Source of the DNA: BJGV01 sp964013575
GTDB taxonomy: Bacteria > Pseudomonadota > Gammaproteobacteria > Burkholderiales > Nitrosomonadaceae
NCBI GenBank assembly: GCA_964013575.1
Contig: CAXGWP010000013.1
Span: 1-43,309 of the forward strand
Length of the DNA: 43,309 nucleotides
Direction of reading: 5' to 3'
Positions 16,417 to 24,786 of this stretch are shown here, piece by piece (positions within the stretch are counted from its first letter, which is position 1; the number at the start of each line of letters is the position of its first letter). A model generated the notes under the pieces. The model was given only the letters and a program-made list of their open reading frames with translations, made no database searches and was not told the origin of the DNA. A program made the position numbers and the translations under genes.

Positions 16417-19400
16417 TGGCTAATGCATACCAAGATTATATTAACCAGTACACTAAAGGCAGTGCAGCTAGTCCACCAGCTTGGGCTACTGCTGCCGATA
16501 CTCAATCCATAGCTAATGGGAATAAAACATTCCTAGAATCTGCCTCTGATTTAACTGCCAGTATACCTAAGTTTATTGGCGTTAGTCTAATGAGCGGCGT
16601 AAACGAACTATATAACATGCCTACTAATATAGGTAATTTGTTCGGTGCTGACTTAGAGACCAGAGAGACAGAAGACTTTATAGCTAACTTCGGTGATAAC
16701 TGGGTTGATTATTATAAGGAATATAAAGAAGGCGCAGACTTAGCTGGGTTTATAGTGTCTTCCTTTATTCCAGGTACAGCTGGTGTGAGGTTCTTAAACC
16801 TGGGTCAGAAATCACTGCAAACTGCTATAGGTGCGGGTAAGTTTAGTTCTGGTATGGGTAAAGCACTAGGGCTACTAGCACCTAATAAACCACTGCACTT
16901 AGGTAAGGCACTTAAAGAAGTAGCTACTACTGGTACTGCTACATCACTATTTCAAGGTAATGCACTTAAAGCCTTAGCTAGTGGTGCTCAACAGAACTTC
17001 TTAGAAGCATTGGCTTTTGAAGGTATGGTAGCAGCTACTATGTATAGCAGTCCTATATTAGAAGAACAGGATTTCTCTGATATAGCTAAAAACGCGCTCT
17101 TTGGTGCAGCCTTATTTACAGGTATAGGAGGGGCAGTAGATGCGGCCTCTATTAAGTTCGCTATCCGTAACAAAGCTGATGCTGCAACTATTGAAGCTAT
17201 GCCTTGGACTCATATTCCTGAGCAACATAATATCACAGACCCGCACGCTAAGATTATTATGGATTTGGACACTATTAATAACATGCCTGATATCCCTACT
17301 AGTTTTAGTCCAGAGCGCCAGTCTATATTAAAGAACAAAGCAGAAGCTACTAAGGCTAAGCTTGAGAACAGGTTAAGAGAGAACTTTAATGATATTACCG
17401 GTAAGGATTATGAAGTATCAGCAGTGCTTACGGATAACATTAAACAACTTCCTTTTGAAGAGCAAGTTAAGTTCGTTACTGGCTTAAAGGAAACTAGCAG
17501 GCTAACTAAAGACCCTAAGCTAATAAAGGAATACGAGAAGCTAACTGAGAAGGTAGCACTAGGTAAAGCTACTGACGAGGAAATGAAGAAGTTCCTAGAC
17601 TCAGATATACATGAAGGTACTGCTAAGTTATGGGGCGAGAATGCTGGTAAGATATCTTTTGAGAAGCCCATAATAACTCAGCTTGCGGATACACTTAAGA
17701 AGGGAGAGAAGATTGAGATTAATAAGTCTCGTACCAAGGTAACTGCTGGTAAGAAAACTTTCTCTTTCTCATTAAAAGAACATACTGCTAAAGCTAGCGG
17801 TAAGTCTAAGAATCCCTTTAACTTATTCAAAGCGGACAAGCTAACAGTTAATGCTCGTTATATATGGGCACAATCTATACCTGATTTAAAGCTATCTGCT
17901 AAGAATAAGTTATATGTAGATGCTAATGACTTCCCTTTATTGGAACGTGCTTATCAACAGTACGGGGAGGAAGCATTAGATTACCTGCAAATATCTGGTT
18001 TACCTAAAGGTGAAGACCTAAGTACTATTGGACTTAAAGACTTTATTATAAGACAGAAATTAGAAGCTGCTAATGAGTTAATGTACAGGGCTGGTGGTGC
18101 TAAGCCTACTGCTACAACTCAGGAAGAAATAGCGGCCATAATTAATGTTAAAAATAAAGTACTTAGTGGCGAGTTAAAAACTACTACTTCTGCAGACGAC
18201 TTTGATATTAGTGACTTCACAGCACTCCAATCTTATGCTAAGGAATTTTCTGATAAGTTCGCTGACGGTAAAGAAGTAGCTATCTGGAATCGCCCACAAC
18301 ATATTAACGTAGCCTATGATATCTCTAACTTTAATGACTTAGATGGTAACGTACTTAAGGCTGTAACTATTATTAAGGAGCAGCAACGTGTATATAGACA
18401 AGGTATGGATAGAGCAAGTGCTACGGTGTTGGGTGACTTCTTTAGGCAGCTACCTGATATCTTTTCTTCTGATATTAAATCAAAGGCTAAGTCTAGTGGA
18501 GCAGGGCCTGGCTTCCTTAGTTTTAGTAACGGTAACTATGGCTCGCTAGCAAGTACAGTAGAGTACGTAGGTAATGTTACTAACAGAGCAATAACTAAGG
18601 CCAAAGAAGCAGCAGAACTTAGGTTGAATGCCCCGCTATATAACTTACGTAATAACGAAAAAGCTGCTATTGAGTTCTCAACCTTAGATGCTAATTTACG
18701 GGCGCTTGAAACTAAGTATACCCTTAATGATGCTGGTAATGCTATGGTTCCGCTTAACCTATATAAGTGGGAGAAGATGGCTAAAGAAGCAGTAGATAAT
18801 GGCAAAGAACCACCTACTCGCCCAGTGTTTGATTCTAGGACTCCTGAGAACATACCTATTAAGAACAAGGAAACAGCAGAAGCTATTAAGGCTCACATAG
18901 AACTTAACGGTAAGAATGTAAATAACCTTGCTGCTATCCGCTCTGCTCAAGGAATAGAACTTAACAGAGACCCTCTTGAGTACTATCCTATTCCTGTTAA
19001 CCCTAGTGACTACCAGCACTTTGCTATCGTAATAGATAACAGCATTACTACTGGTAATCATCATCGTACTATATATGCTACTAGTGAGGAAGAATTAGAG
19101 ACTATGAGTAATACTCTTAAAAGTAACCCTCAGCTTAAGGTGTTATTTAAGCGGGATGCTGAGGAGTATTACAAGTCTATAGGCCAGTATGAGTATGAGA
19201 AGACTATTAACAGTAACTACCTAGACATGGAAGTTAAGCGCTTAGGTGTATCTGCTAACTATAACCCTCCTACTGACCCTACTCTTATTACGCAGAATGT
19301 TCTTAAGTGGCATAATGCTAAGGCAGCTAATATTGTAAGAGAAGGTGTTACAGCTAAGTATGAAGTAGAGTTTCAAGAGTTATTAAGACTTGGTGAAGAA

Positions 19401-21353
19401 GCTACTAACTTACAGACTTCCACTTTCTCTAATGTTAGTTTAGCTAAATTCGCTGAGTCTCTGTCTAATAATCCATTTAATGATTACATAAAGACAGCAC
19501 TTAATGTATCTAGGCATAATGACTATCCTTATTGGATGAATGCTAGCACTATGTTAGACCGCAGTGTCAGTACTATGTTTAAGCGTATTCATCAAGCTAT
19601 GGCAGGTGAAGTATCTGGAGCCTCACTAGACAATAAACTTAACAGTGTAAATAACATACTTAAAGAGAGTGGCTATCAAGGTGTTGCTTACAATGCTGAT
19701 ATGCAACTATTCGCTAACAGTACAGTACCTAAAGGTGCGCTTTCTACTATGATACAGAAAGTCAATAGTATGCTAGCTACAGTCGTGTTAAGGTTAGATA
19801 GTATCAACGCCGTGGTGAACACTGTATCAGCTAACGTATTATTAGGTAGTGAAACTAAAGCTGTTATTCGTGCTATTAATTCCAGTAATGCTGATGCAGC
19901 AGGTGAGTTAGCACAGCTAGCTAATATTAAAGTCATAGGTACTGATAAAACTATGTTTTCTGCGCATAAGCTTATTGGCAACTCTATGATGAAGTTTAAT
20001 TGGAATAGCCCTGAGTTCAAGATGTACAGGGAACGCGGCGTATTATCTAGTATCAGTGACCAGTATATGAAGTCTATTGATGACTTAACACTTACTGGCA
20101 AGGAATCCTTTGAAGAAGTTAATGGTATCCTACAAAGAGTATCTAAAGGTGCTGAGAAGTTTGGTAACTTAGGTGAGAAGATAACTGGTAACAAGTTAGC
20201 GGAAGAGTTTAACCGCTTTGTTGCTGCTGATGTTATGAAACAAATAACTGATGTAGCTGTTAAGCATGGTGTTATGGATGATAAGACAGCTTGGGCATAT
20301 ATCAATACCTTTGTTAACCGTACTCAAGGTAACTATTTAGCTGCACAGAGACCTGGGGTATTTAGTGGTGCTATAGGACAAGCAATAGGTCTGTTTCAAA
20401 CTTACCAGTTTAACTTACTTCAACAGCTATTAAGACATATGGGTGAGGGACATGCTAAAGATGCTGCTACCTTATTAGCACTACAAGGTACTATCCATGG
20501 TATGAACGGCTTACCTGGGTTTAATGCTGTCAACACACATATACTAGGTAATGCTTCAGGTAATAATGAACATAAAGATGCCTTTACTACTGTGTATGGT
20601 ACGGCAGGTAAGGAAGCAGGTGATTGGTTAATGTATGGGTTAGGTTCTAATATGTTTGGTTTAATAGACCCAGCATTAAAGATTAACTTATATACTCGCG
20701 GCGACATTAACCCAAGGCACGTTACTATACTACCTACTAACCCAGCAGAAGTTCCAGCTATTCAAGCTACTGGCAGGATGTTAGGTAACATATTCGGTAC
20801 AATAGGTAGTTTAGCTAATGGCGCGGATGTTAGTACTGCATTGCTAAATGGACTAGAACATAATGCTGTTAGCAGACCGTTAGCTGGACTGGCTGTGGCA
20901 CTTAAAGGTTTTAATAACCCAGAGCAAGCTAGTTATAGTACTAGTAGCCGTGGTAATGTTATAGCTGCAAATGACTTACTTACGCTAACTAACTTAACTA
21001 GGTTAGCAGGTGCTAAGCCACTAGATGAAGCTATTGCACAGGACACTGTATATAGAACTACGGCTTATCAAATGAAAGATAATGCTCGTAGACAGGTATT
21101 AGGTAAAGCTATTAAAACTGAACTTATTGCTGGTAAGCAGCCTGATGCGGCTAAGATAGATGAGTTTGCACAGAGATATGCAGAGATAGGCGGGGATATT
21201 ACTGGGTTTAATAGGTGGTATACCTCACTATATAAATCTGCTAACTTGTCTCAAGCTAATGAACTGGCTGATAACTTAAACAGTCCATACTCTAAACACA
21301 TGCAAATAATAATGGGAGGTAAACCACCTAGAGATTTCTACGGGGAAGACTAA
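16416..21353 (+). CDS. Giant internal virion / ejection protein (gp16-like)
   Basis: The largest gene, 1645 aa, closes the late operon as gp16 closes the T7 internal-protein series (1318 aa). It is predominantly helical with several Ala/Gly-rich hydrophobic stretches, for example GADLAGFIVSSFIPG near 110 and the Ala/Gly/Met stretch AFEGMVAATMYSS near 200. Such stretches could insert into the host membrane during ejection. I do not see the lytic transglycosylase Glu and aromatic motifs that T7 gp16 carries at its N-terminus. It ends exactly one base before the opposing leftward gene. Confidence 0.72.
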   Translation: MANAYQDYINQYTKGSAASPPAWATAADTQSIANGNKTFLESASDLTASIPKFIGVSLMSGVNELYNMPTNIGNLFGADLETRETEDFIANFGDNWVDYYKEYKEGADLAGFIVSSFIPGTAGVRFLNLGQKSLQTAIGAGKFSSGMGKALGLLAPNKPLHLGKALKEVATTGTATSLFQGNALKALASGAQQNFLEALAFEGMVAATMYSSPILEEQDFSDIAKNALFGAALFTGIGGAVDAASIKFAIRNKADAATIEAMPWTHIPEQHNITDPHAKIIMDLDTINNMPDIPTSFSPERQSILKNKAEATKAKLENRLRENFNDITGKDYEVSAVLTDNIKQLPFEEQVKFVTGLKETSRLTKDPKLIKEYEKLTEKVALGKATDEEMKKFLDSDIHEGTAKLWGENAGKISFEKPIITQLADTLKKGEKIEINKSRTKVTAGKKTFSFSLKEHTAKASGKSKNPFNLFKADKLTVNARYIWAQSIPDLKLSAKNKLYVDANDFPLLERAYQQYGEEALDYLQISGLPKGEDLSTIGLKDFIIRQKLEAANELMYRAGGAKPTATTQEEIAAIINVKNKVLSGELKTTTSADDFDISDFTALQSYAKEFSDKFADGKEVAIWNRPQHINVAYDISNFNDLDGNVLKAVTIIKEQQRVYRQGMDRASATVLGDFFRQLPDIFSSDIKSKAKSSGAGPGFLSFSNGNYGSLASTVEYVGNVTNRAITKAKEAAELRLNAPLYNLRNNEKAAIEFSTLDANLRALETKYTLNDAGNAMVPLNLYKWEKMAKEAVDNGKEPPTRPVFDSRTPENIPIKNKETAEAIKAHIELNGKNVNNLAAIRSAQGIELNRDPLEYYPIPVNPSDYQHFAIVIDNSITTGNHHRTIYATSEEELETMSNTLKSNPQLKVLFKRDAEEYYKSIGQYEYEKTINSNYLDMEVKRLGVSANYNPPTDPTLITQNVLKWHNAKAANIVREGVTAKYEVEFQELLRLGEEATNLQTSTFSNVSLAKFAESLSNNPFNDYIKTALNVSRHNDYPYWMNASTMLDRSVSTMFKRIHQAMAGEVSGASLDNKLNSVNNILKESGYQGVAYNADMQLFANSTVPKGALSTMIQKVNSMLATVVLRLDSINAVVNTVSANVLLGSETKAVIRAINSSNADAAGELAQLANIKVIGTDKTMFSAHKLIGNSMMKFNWNSPEFKMYRERGVLSSISDQYMKSIDDLTLTGKESFEEVNGILQRVSKGAEKFGNLGEKITGNKLAEEFNRFVAADVMKQITDVAVKHGVMDDKTAWAYINTFVNRTQGNYLAAQRPGVFSGAIGQAIGLFQTYQFNLLQQLLRHMGEGHAKDAATLLALQGTIHGMNGLPGFNAVNTHILGNASGNNEHKDAFTTVYGTAGKEAGDWLMYGLGSNMFGLIDPALKINLYTRGDINPRHVTILPTNPAEVPAIQATGRMLGNIFGTIGSLANGADVSTALLNGLEHNAVSRPLAGLAVALKGFNNPEQASYSTSSRGNVIAANDLLTLTNLTRLAGAKPLDEAIAQDTVYRTTAYQMKDNARRQVLGKAIKTELIAGKQPDAAKIDEFAQRYAEIGGDITGFNRWYTSLYKSANLSQANELADNLNSPYSKHMQIIMGGKPPRDFYGED

Positions 21354-21551
21354 TCAGAAAGAAGGTGTAAGAGACACTCCAGCTTTATTTAAAGCAGAGA
21401 ATATACTATGTCTAATTTCTGCATCTTCTTCGTCTTCATCTTCTGAATGACCTTGTAAGTAGTTTTGAGTAAGTGCAAGTAAGTAACGTGCTTCACCTTC
21501 ACTTAGTACTAGTGTAGCTGTAGTAAGTGTTCTTGTAGTACATTGAGCCAT
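21354..21551 (-). CDS. Small acidic protein at the operon end, unknown
   Basis: A 65-aa protein, the last gene of the leftward unit. Residues about 34-47 are strongly acidic (GHSEDEDEEDAEIRH), preceded by a helical SEGEARYLLALTQNYL. AGAGGAAATTAAT before the ATG is a good ribosome site. It converges with the giant virion gene without any spacer. No family recognised. Confidence 0.62.
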   Translation of the reverse strand: MAQCTTRTLTTATLVLSEGEARYLLALTQNYLQGHSEDEDEEDAEIRHSIFSALNKAGVSLTPSF

Positions 21552-21579
21552 ATTAATTTCCTCTTGGTAGTGGTACTTT

Positions 21580-21603
21580 CTGGGAACGGATGCCCAGCTT
21601 TTT
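21580..21603 (+). terminator. Intrinsic terminator for rightward late transcription
   Basis: CTGGG (21580-21584) and CCCAG (21593-21597) pair around an 8-nt loop and are followed by C and five T. It lies about 230 nt beyond the last rightward gene, in the spacer between two leftward genes. The 5-bp stem is short, so strength may be modest. Confidence 0.5.
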
Positions 21604-21605
21604 AC

Positions 21606-21899
21606 TTATTGCCGCAACTCTGTGCCTCTTTGCTTAAGGGAAGTTAAGGCAGCAGCTAGTCTATCTTCTTCAAAGCTACTTAACCTTCTTAGGTCTAAAG
21701 ACTCATCTAAAGCAACCGTCTTAAATCTAACTCCCTTAGTCCCCCTATCTACATTAAATACAGACATTATATGCCTACAGAACTTAAACTCAGTCTGCGA
21801 ACGTATTTGTCTGGCATCGTGTACAGTAGCAGTTATGACTAAATCCACCTCACCACTATTTAGCAAAGATATAATCTCTTCCCTAGGCAGTGTGTTCAT
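21606..21899 (-). CDS. Unknown 97-aa protein downstream of MazG
   Basis: The ATG at 21899 is chosen because GGGGAG lies 7 nt upstream and the MazG stop is just before it. A longer frame reaching 21977 would overlap MazG by 74 nt. The 97-aa product starts MNTLPREEIISLLNSG and has a beta-alpha pattern with an EVDLVITATVHDARQI strand and a basic C-terminus. It is a small mixed alpha/beta protein of unknown family, probably translationally coupled to MazG. Confidence 0.65.
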   Translation of the reverse strand: MNTLPREEIISLLNSGEVDLVITATVHDARQIRSQTEFKFCRHIMSVFNVDRGTKGVRFKTVALDESLDLRRLSSFEEDRLAAALTSLKQRGTELRQ

Positions 21900-21903
21900 G
21901 TCA

Positions 21904-22656
21904 CTACTCCCCTTCTGCTTTATCCGCCCTATTAATAGCTTGTGCATCAGAGTACTTACCTTCTGCATAACGCGCATTAGCTGCCTTAACTAACTTATCC
22001 ATGTTAGCATGCATTGCTTCTTCCTTAGTAATACCTAAGCAGGTAAATAACGAAGCCATTCCGTCAGTAACAGGGGAAGTCTTATATAGCCTATCCAAGC
22101 TTTCCTTACTAGGCTTTAATCCTTCCGTCTTATATAATAGCGCCCCGCCAGTAGTATAGAACATGATATCTCCGCACTCTTCTAATACATTCTTAGTATC
22201 AAGAGGTTTACCGTAGATTACATTCTTCTTAATAGCATCCAGCAATTCACCTAACTCACCAGCTACGCCCATATACATATGCAAGTTATTAAGCAGTATG
22301 TTAATAAAAGCTTCTTCATAAGTAGCATCAGGGAAAGGCTCTAAAACATCAGTTGTCTTAACAGCCTCGATAAAACTATCGTCTACCTTATAACCTAGTT
22401 TACTAGTTTCTAGTAGGTGCTCACAGGTATCCTGCAATATACTAGCGGCACCAGAGATGTTACTAGCTAACTGCGCTATCACTTCTAAGCTACCTACTTT
22501 TACGCCCTTTATATCTTGCGGAGGTTTAGCTAACTTAGCTACCATCTCCACATACTCTGCTATTACTTCTTCCGGTACTTCTTCTACTGCTTGAGAACGT
22601 TCCGGTTCACGCATACCTATTGGCATAAGGTTTTTAATATCTGTAACTTGTTTCAT
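21904..22656 (-). CDS. mazG: MazG-like nucleotide pyrophosphohydrolase
   Basis: This 250-aa protein carries the MazG metal-binding signature: GELGELLDAI supplies Glu134/Glu137 and ECGDIMFY supplies Glu160/Asp163. Such enzymes hydrolyse (d)NTPs or alarmone-like nucleotides to monophosphates. In phages they are thought to clean the nucleotide pool or dampen host stress signals. The first ~115 residues are an extension not typical of compact phage MazG proteins. AGGAAACTACT precedes the ATG. It lies near a peptidase and an exonuclease in the leftward operon. Confidence 0.82.
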   Translation of the reverse strand: MKQVTDIKNLMPIGMREPERSQAVEEVPEEVIAEYVEMVAKLAKPPQDIKGVKVGSLEVIAQLASNISGAASILQDTCEHLLETSKLGYKVDDSFIEAVKTTDVLEPFPDATYEEAFINILLNNLHMYMGVAGELGELLDAIKKNVIYGKPLDTKNVLEECGDIMFYTTGGALLYKTEGLKPSKESLDRLYKTSPVTDGMASLFTCLGITKEEAMHANMDKLVKAANARYAEGKYSDAQAINRADKAEGE

Positions 22657-22665
22657 AGTAGTTTC

Positions 22666-22992
22666 CTAATGAATGATTTTATTTTCTGTGGAGTCTGTAC
22701 CGTACTGCTCAAAGCCTATAGCTGCAACATCAGCATAACCTTTAATACGGCGTGTAATTAACTTGTCCCTAATGGCAGTGTATATAGGATTTAATTCATC
22801 TTCAGTATACACGCCTTCTAAGACTACGTTAACATAAGCTGCTATTTGACCTAGTAACTGACCCCAATTCAGAGGGTTATTAATATTCAGTCCCATGTCA
22901 AGTAAGCAACGAACTAATGGAGGATGCCTGTTAACTTCTTGCATTAACCAGACACGCTCCTTAGAAAAATAAGCAGCACCTGCTATGGCCAT
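22666..22992 (-). CDS. Unknown 108-aa protein
   Basis: Starts 10 nt inside the end of the upstream gene with an excellent AAGGAGG, so it is clearly translated. Features: MAIAGAAYFSKERVWLMQEVN at the start, a helical middle (NWGQLLGQIAAYVNVVLEG) and a basic DKLITRRIKGYAD region. No recognisable domain. Its position just ahead of MazG suggests co-expression with nucleotide metabolism genes. Confidence 0.65.
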   Translation of the reverse strand: MAIAGAAYFSKERVWLMQEVNRHPPLVRCLLDMGLNINNPLNWGQLLGQIAAYVNVVLEGVYTEDELNPIYTAIRDKLITRRIKGYADVAAIGFEQYGTDSTENKIIH

Positions 22993-23468
22993 TTGTTTAT
23001 TACCTCCTTTATCTTACTCCACTGAGTATCAGTTAGAGTTTGTTTAGCATACAGTTTAAAACGACGGTATAGGTCTTGTTCTCTACACCCGTATTCTGCA
23101 TTAAAACCTTCAGCGCTAATAGTAAACCCTGCTATATACGCATTGTATATATCAATCTCACTGATAGTATCTGCTAATGCTGGCAACCGCGTACTATTAG
23201 CTTCATCTAAATCAGCTCTAGCTTTAGCTAATACTCTGCTTATGTTAGCAATAGTATCTTGTACAGTACAGCTATACATACCAAAAGGCTTAGGTGTAGG
23301 CTGTACTAAAGATGAGATATTCTTAAGAGCGTTATTAAGAACCTCAATCAAAGTAATACTTTCCTGTAATACAGGTACCGGATTAGCTTTTACTTGAGCC
23401 TGTATAATAGCCATAACAGCTGTTAGCTTAGCTACTTGTTGCTGTGCTGGATTTATTTTACTAATCAT
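22983..23468 (-). CDS. Unknown 161-aa protein with helical body
   Basis: The start at ATG 23468 overlaps the upstream stop (ATGA) and is preceded by AAGGTG 9 nt away, so it is preferred over a GTG four codons earlier. It is mostly alpha-helical, with a Gln/Ala/Val-rich N-terminus (QQQVAKLTAVMAIIQAQV) and a C-terminal half rich in aromatic and charged residues (YGCREQDLYRRFKLYAKQTL). No family recognised. Confidence 0.65.
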   Translation of the reverse strand: MISKINPAQQQVAKLTAVMAIIQAQVKANPVPVLQESITLIEVLNNALKNISSLVQPTPKPFGMYSCTVQDTIANISRVLAKARADLDEANSTRLPALADTISEIDIYNAYIAGFTISAEGFNAEYGCREQDLYRRFKLYAKQTLTDTQWSKIKEVINKWP

Positions 23469-23770
23469 AATACTATGCACCTTTTGTTGAATTGCTGTTC
23501 AGTGACTACTAACTTATAGGCAAGTATGTCTATTATATAGTCACCTACATTAACTTCATCGTACCTATTTCCTAGAGGATGAGGTCTAAATAACTTAAAC
23601 ACATTACCGTTATCCTTAACGTACTTAACATACTCTTCGTCACTATAAAACCAAGAGTCGAACTCAGGGTGCCTACCTGTAAACTCAAGTACTTCCAATA
23701 AGTTATCTCCTGTATATTGTATAAAAGTACATACGTTATCTACGTTTACACACTTATTTTCGGCCTTCAT
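23465..23770 (-). CDS. Unknown 101-aa protein, VGDYII-type
   Basis: ATG 23770 is chosen over an upstream TTG because GGGAG is spaced about 9 nt from it; it lies inside the end of the peptidase gene. The product has a C-terminal VGDYIIDILAYKLVVTEQQFNKR pattern seen in many small phage proteins, in which a Gly-Asp-Tyr strand precedes a final Phe. A binding or cofactor role is possible, but nothing catalytic is visible. Confidence 0.65.
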   Translation of the reverse strand: MKAENKCVNVDNVCTFIQYTGDNLLEVLEFTGRHPEFDSWFYSDEEYVKYVKDNGNVFKLFRPHPLGNRYDEVNVGDYIIDILAYKLVVTEQQFNKRCIVL

Positions 23771-24131
23771 TATCAATCTCCCACCTAACAGGCATAGAGT
23801 TAAACAGTAGTTTAATTTCAGGGAACACTGTTCCTGCAGTATAATCAGCTAACTTATAAGGCTTACTACATAAGTTACAATACACCCAACCATCTTTAAG
23901 TAATACTGCATGACCTACCTTATCTACAGACGCGTATACTACATCACCCCCACCAAAAGCCTTCTGTAAAGTAAAAGCAAAATCTTCACAGTCACCTTCA
24001 AAAATATGGTATATACTACTATACCTGATAGCTTCATTGTACTCATCCTTCACGTACACGAAGTTAGCTTTGGCCGCTTTAAACTCCCGCCAGTGAGGAG
24101 GATTTTTTAATAACTTATCTAACCATTTCAT
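23754..24131 (-). CDS. Transglutaminase-like cysteine peptidase
   Basis: A 125-aa protein with GDCEDFA at residues 46-52 (candidate nucleophile Cys48) and VGHAVLL at 72-78 (His74). This is the Cys/His layout of bacterial transglutaminase-like cysteine peptidases. The third residue is usually Asp in a 'lDN' strand end; here the aligned spot reads Tyr-Cys-Asn (84-86). A CNLC pair at 85-88 might bind metal. It overlaps its neighbours by 4 and 17 nt. The substrate is unknown; host-protein cleavage early in infection is a possible role. Confidence 0.75.
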   Translation of the reverse strand: MKWLDKLLKNPPHWREFKAAKANFVYVKDEYNEAIRYSSIYHIFEGDCEDFAFTLQKAFGGGDVVYASVDKVGHAVLLKDGWVYCNLCSKPYKLADYTAGTVFPEIKLLFNSMPVRWEIDNEGRK

Positions 24132-24775
24132 TTGTCTACCTCCTTACCTAGTACACTAGCTTCCATAGCTTTCCATCTAGCTATCTTAGCTCTGCACTGT
24201 TTAAGAGTTTTTATTTGAGCCTTGCAATCATGGATACCATTATGAGGTACTTCAGACTCTACTTTAGGTACACCTAATTCATCAGCTAAAGTACGAAGTT
24301 CTTTAATAGTACAGTGCTTACTCCAAGGTACAGGCATATTAACTTGTCTGAATAAGTTATTCAGAATAGGGAAGTCAAAGTTACCACGAGACCACCAAGC
24401 TACTATATTAAAGTTAACATTACTATAACCATAGATTCTATTTATGGTGTTAATGTTCTCTGCAATAGTGAAGGCAGTCGCGTGCATACTATGATTACTT
24501 CTAACTTCAGACTCGTTAATAATAGATATAGCCTTATCCAACATAGGCTTATTTTCAGGGCTGTTCCAGAACTCTAATGTACTCTTACTAGTAGTTCTGC
24601 CGTTATCTAACTGCTCATCTATGTCTAGATAGAAGTTCATATACAAGTCAGGTACTTCCTCAGTAGGTGAGAATATAACCATACTTATCTGAAATACTAC
24701 CGCTAGTTCTACTGTGTCTAAGGACTCAATATCTACCATAGCTTCTAAGTCAATTTGTTTCTTTTGTGTTTCCAT
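24128..24775 (-). CDS. DEDDh 3'-5' exonuclease (RNase T/Rv2179c-like)
   Basis: A 215-aa DnaQ-fold enzyme: MVDIESLDT gives Asp15/Glu17 (Exo I), GNFDFPILNN gives Asp134 (Exo II), and HNGIHDCKAQI gives His182/Asp183 (Exo III). It closely resembles phage exonucleases related to the mycobacterial RNase AS family. It is separate from the polymerase, which has its own proofreading domain, so it may process RNA or degrade short DNA ends. GAGG precedes the ATG, and the stop overlaps the peptidase start (ATGA). Confidence 0.85.
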   Translation of the reverse strand: METQKKQIDLEAMVDIESLDTVELAVVFQISMVIFSPTEEVPDLYMNFYLDIDEQLDNGRTTSKSTLEFWNSPENKPMLDKAISIINESEVRSNHSMHATAFTIAENINTINRIYGYSNVNFNIVAWWSRGNFDFPILNNLFRQVNMPVPWSKHCTIKELRTLADELGVPKVESEVPHNGIHDCKAQIKTLKQCRAKIARWKAMEASVLGKEVDK

Positions 24776-24786
24776 AATAACCTCAT

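Noticed and set aside
19688..20305. 205-codon frame antisense to the giant virion protein gene
   Set aside because: Lies wholly within a well-supported gene, has no ribosome site, and its sequence reads as the mirror of helical coding sequence.
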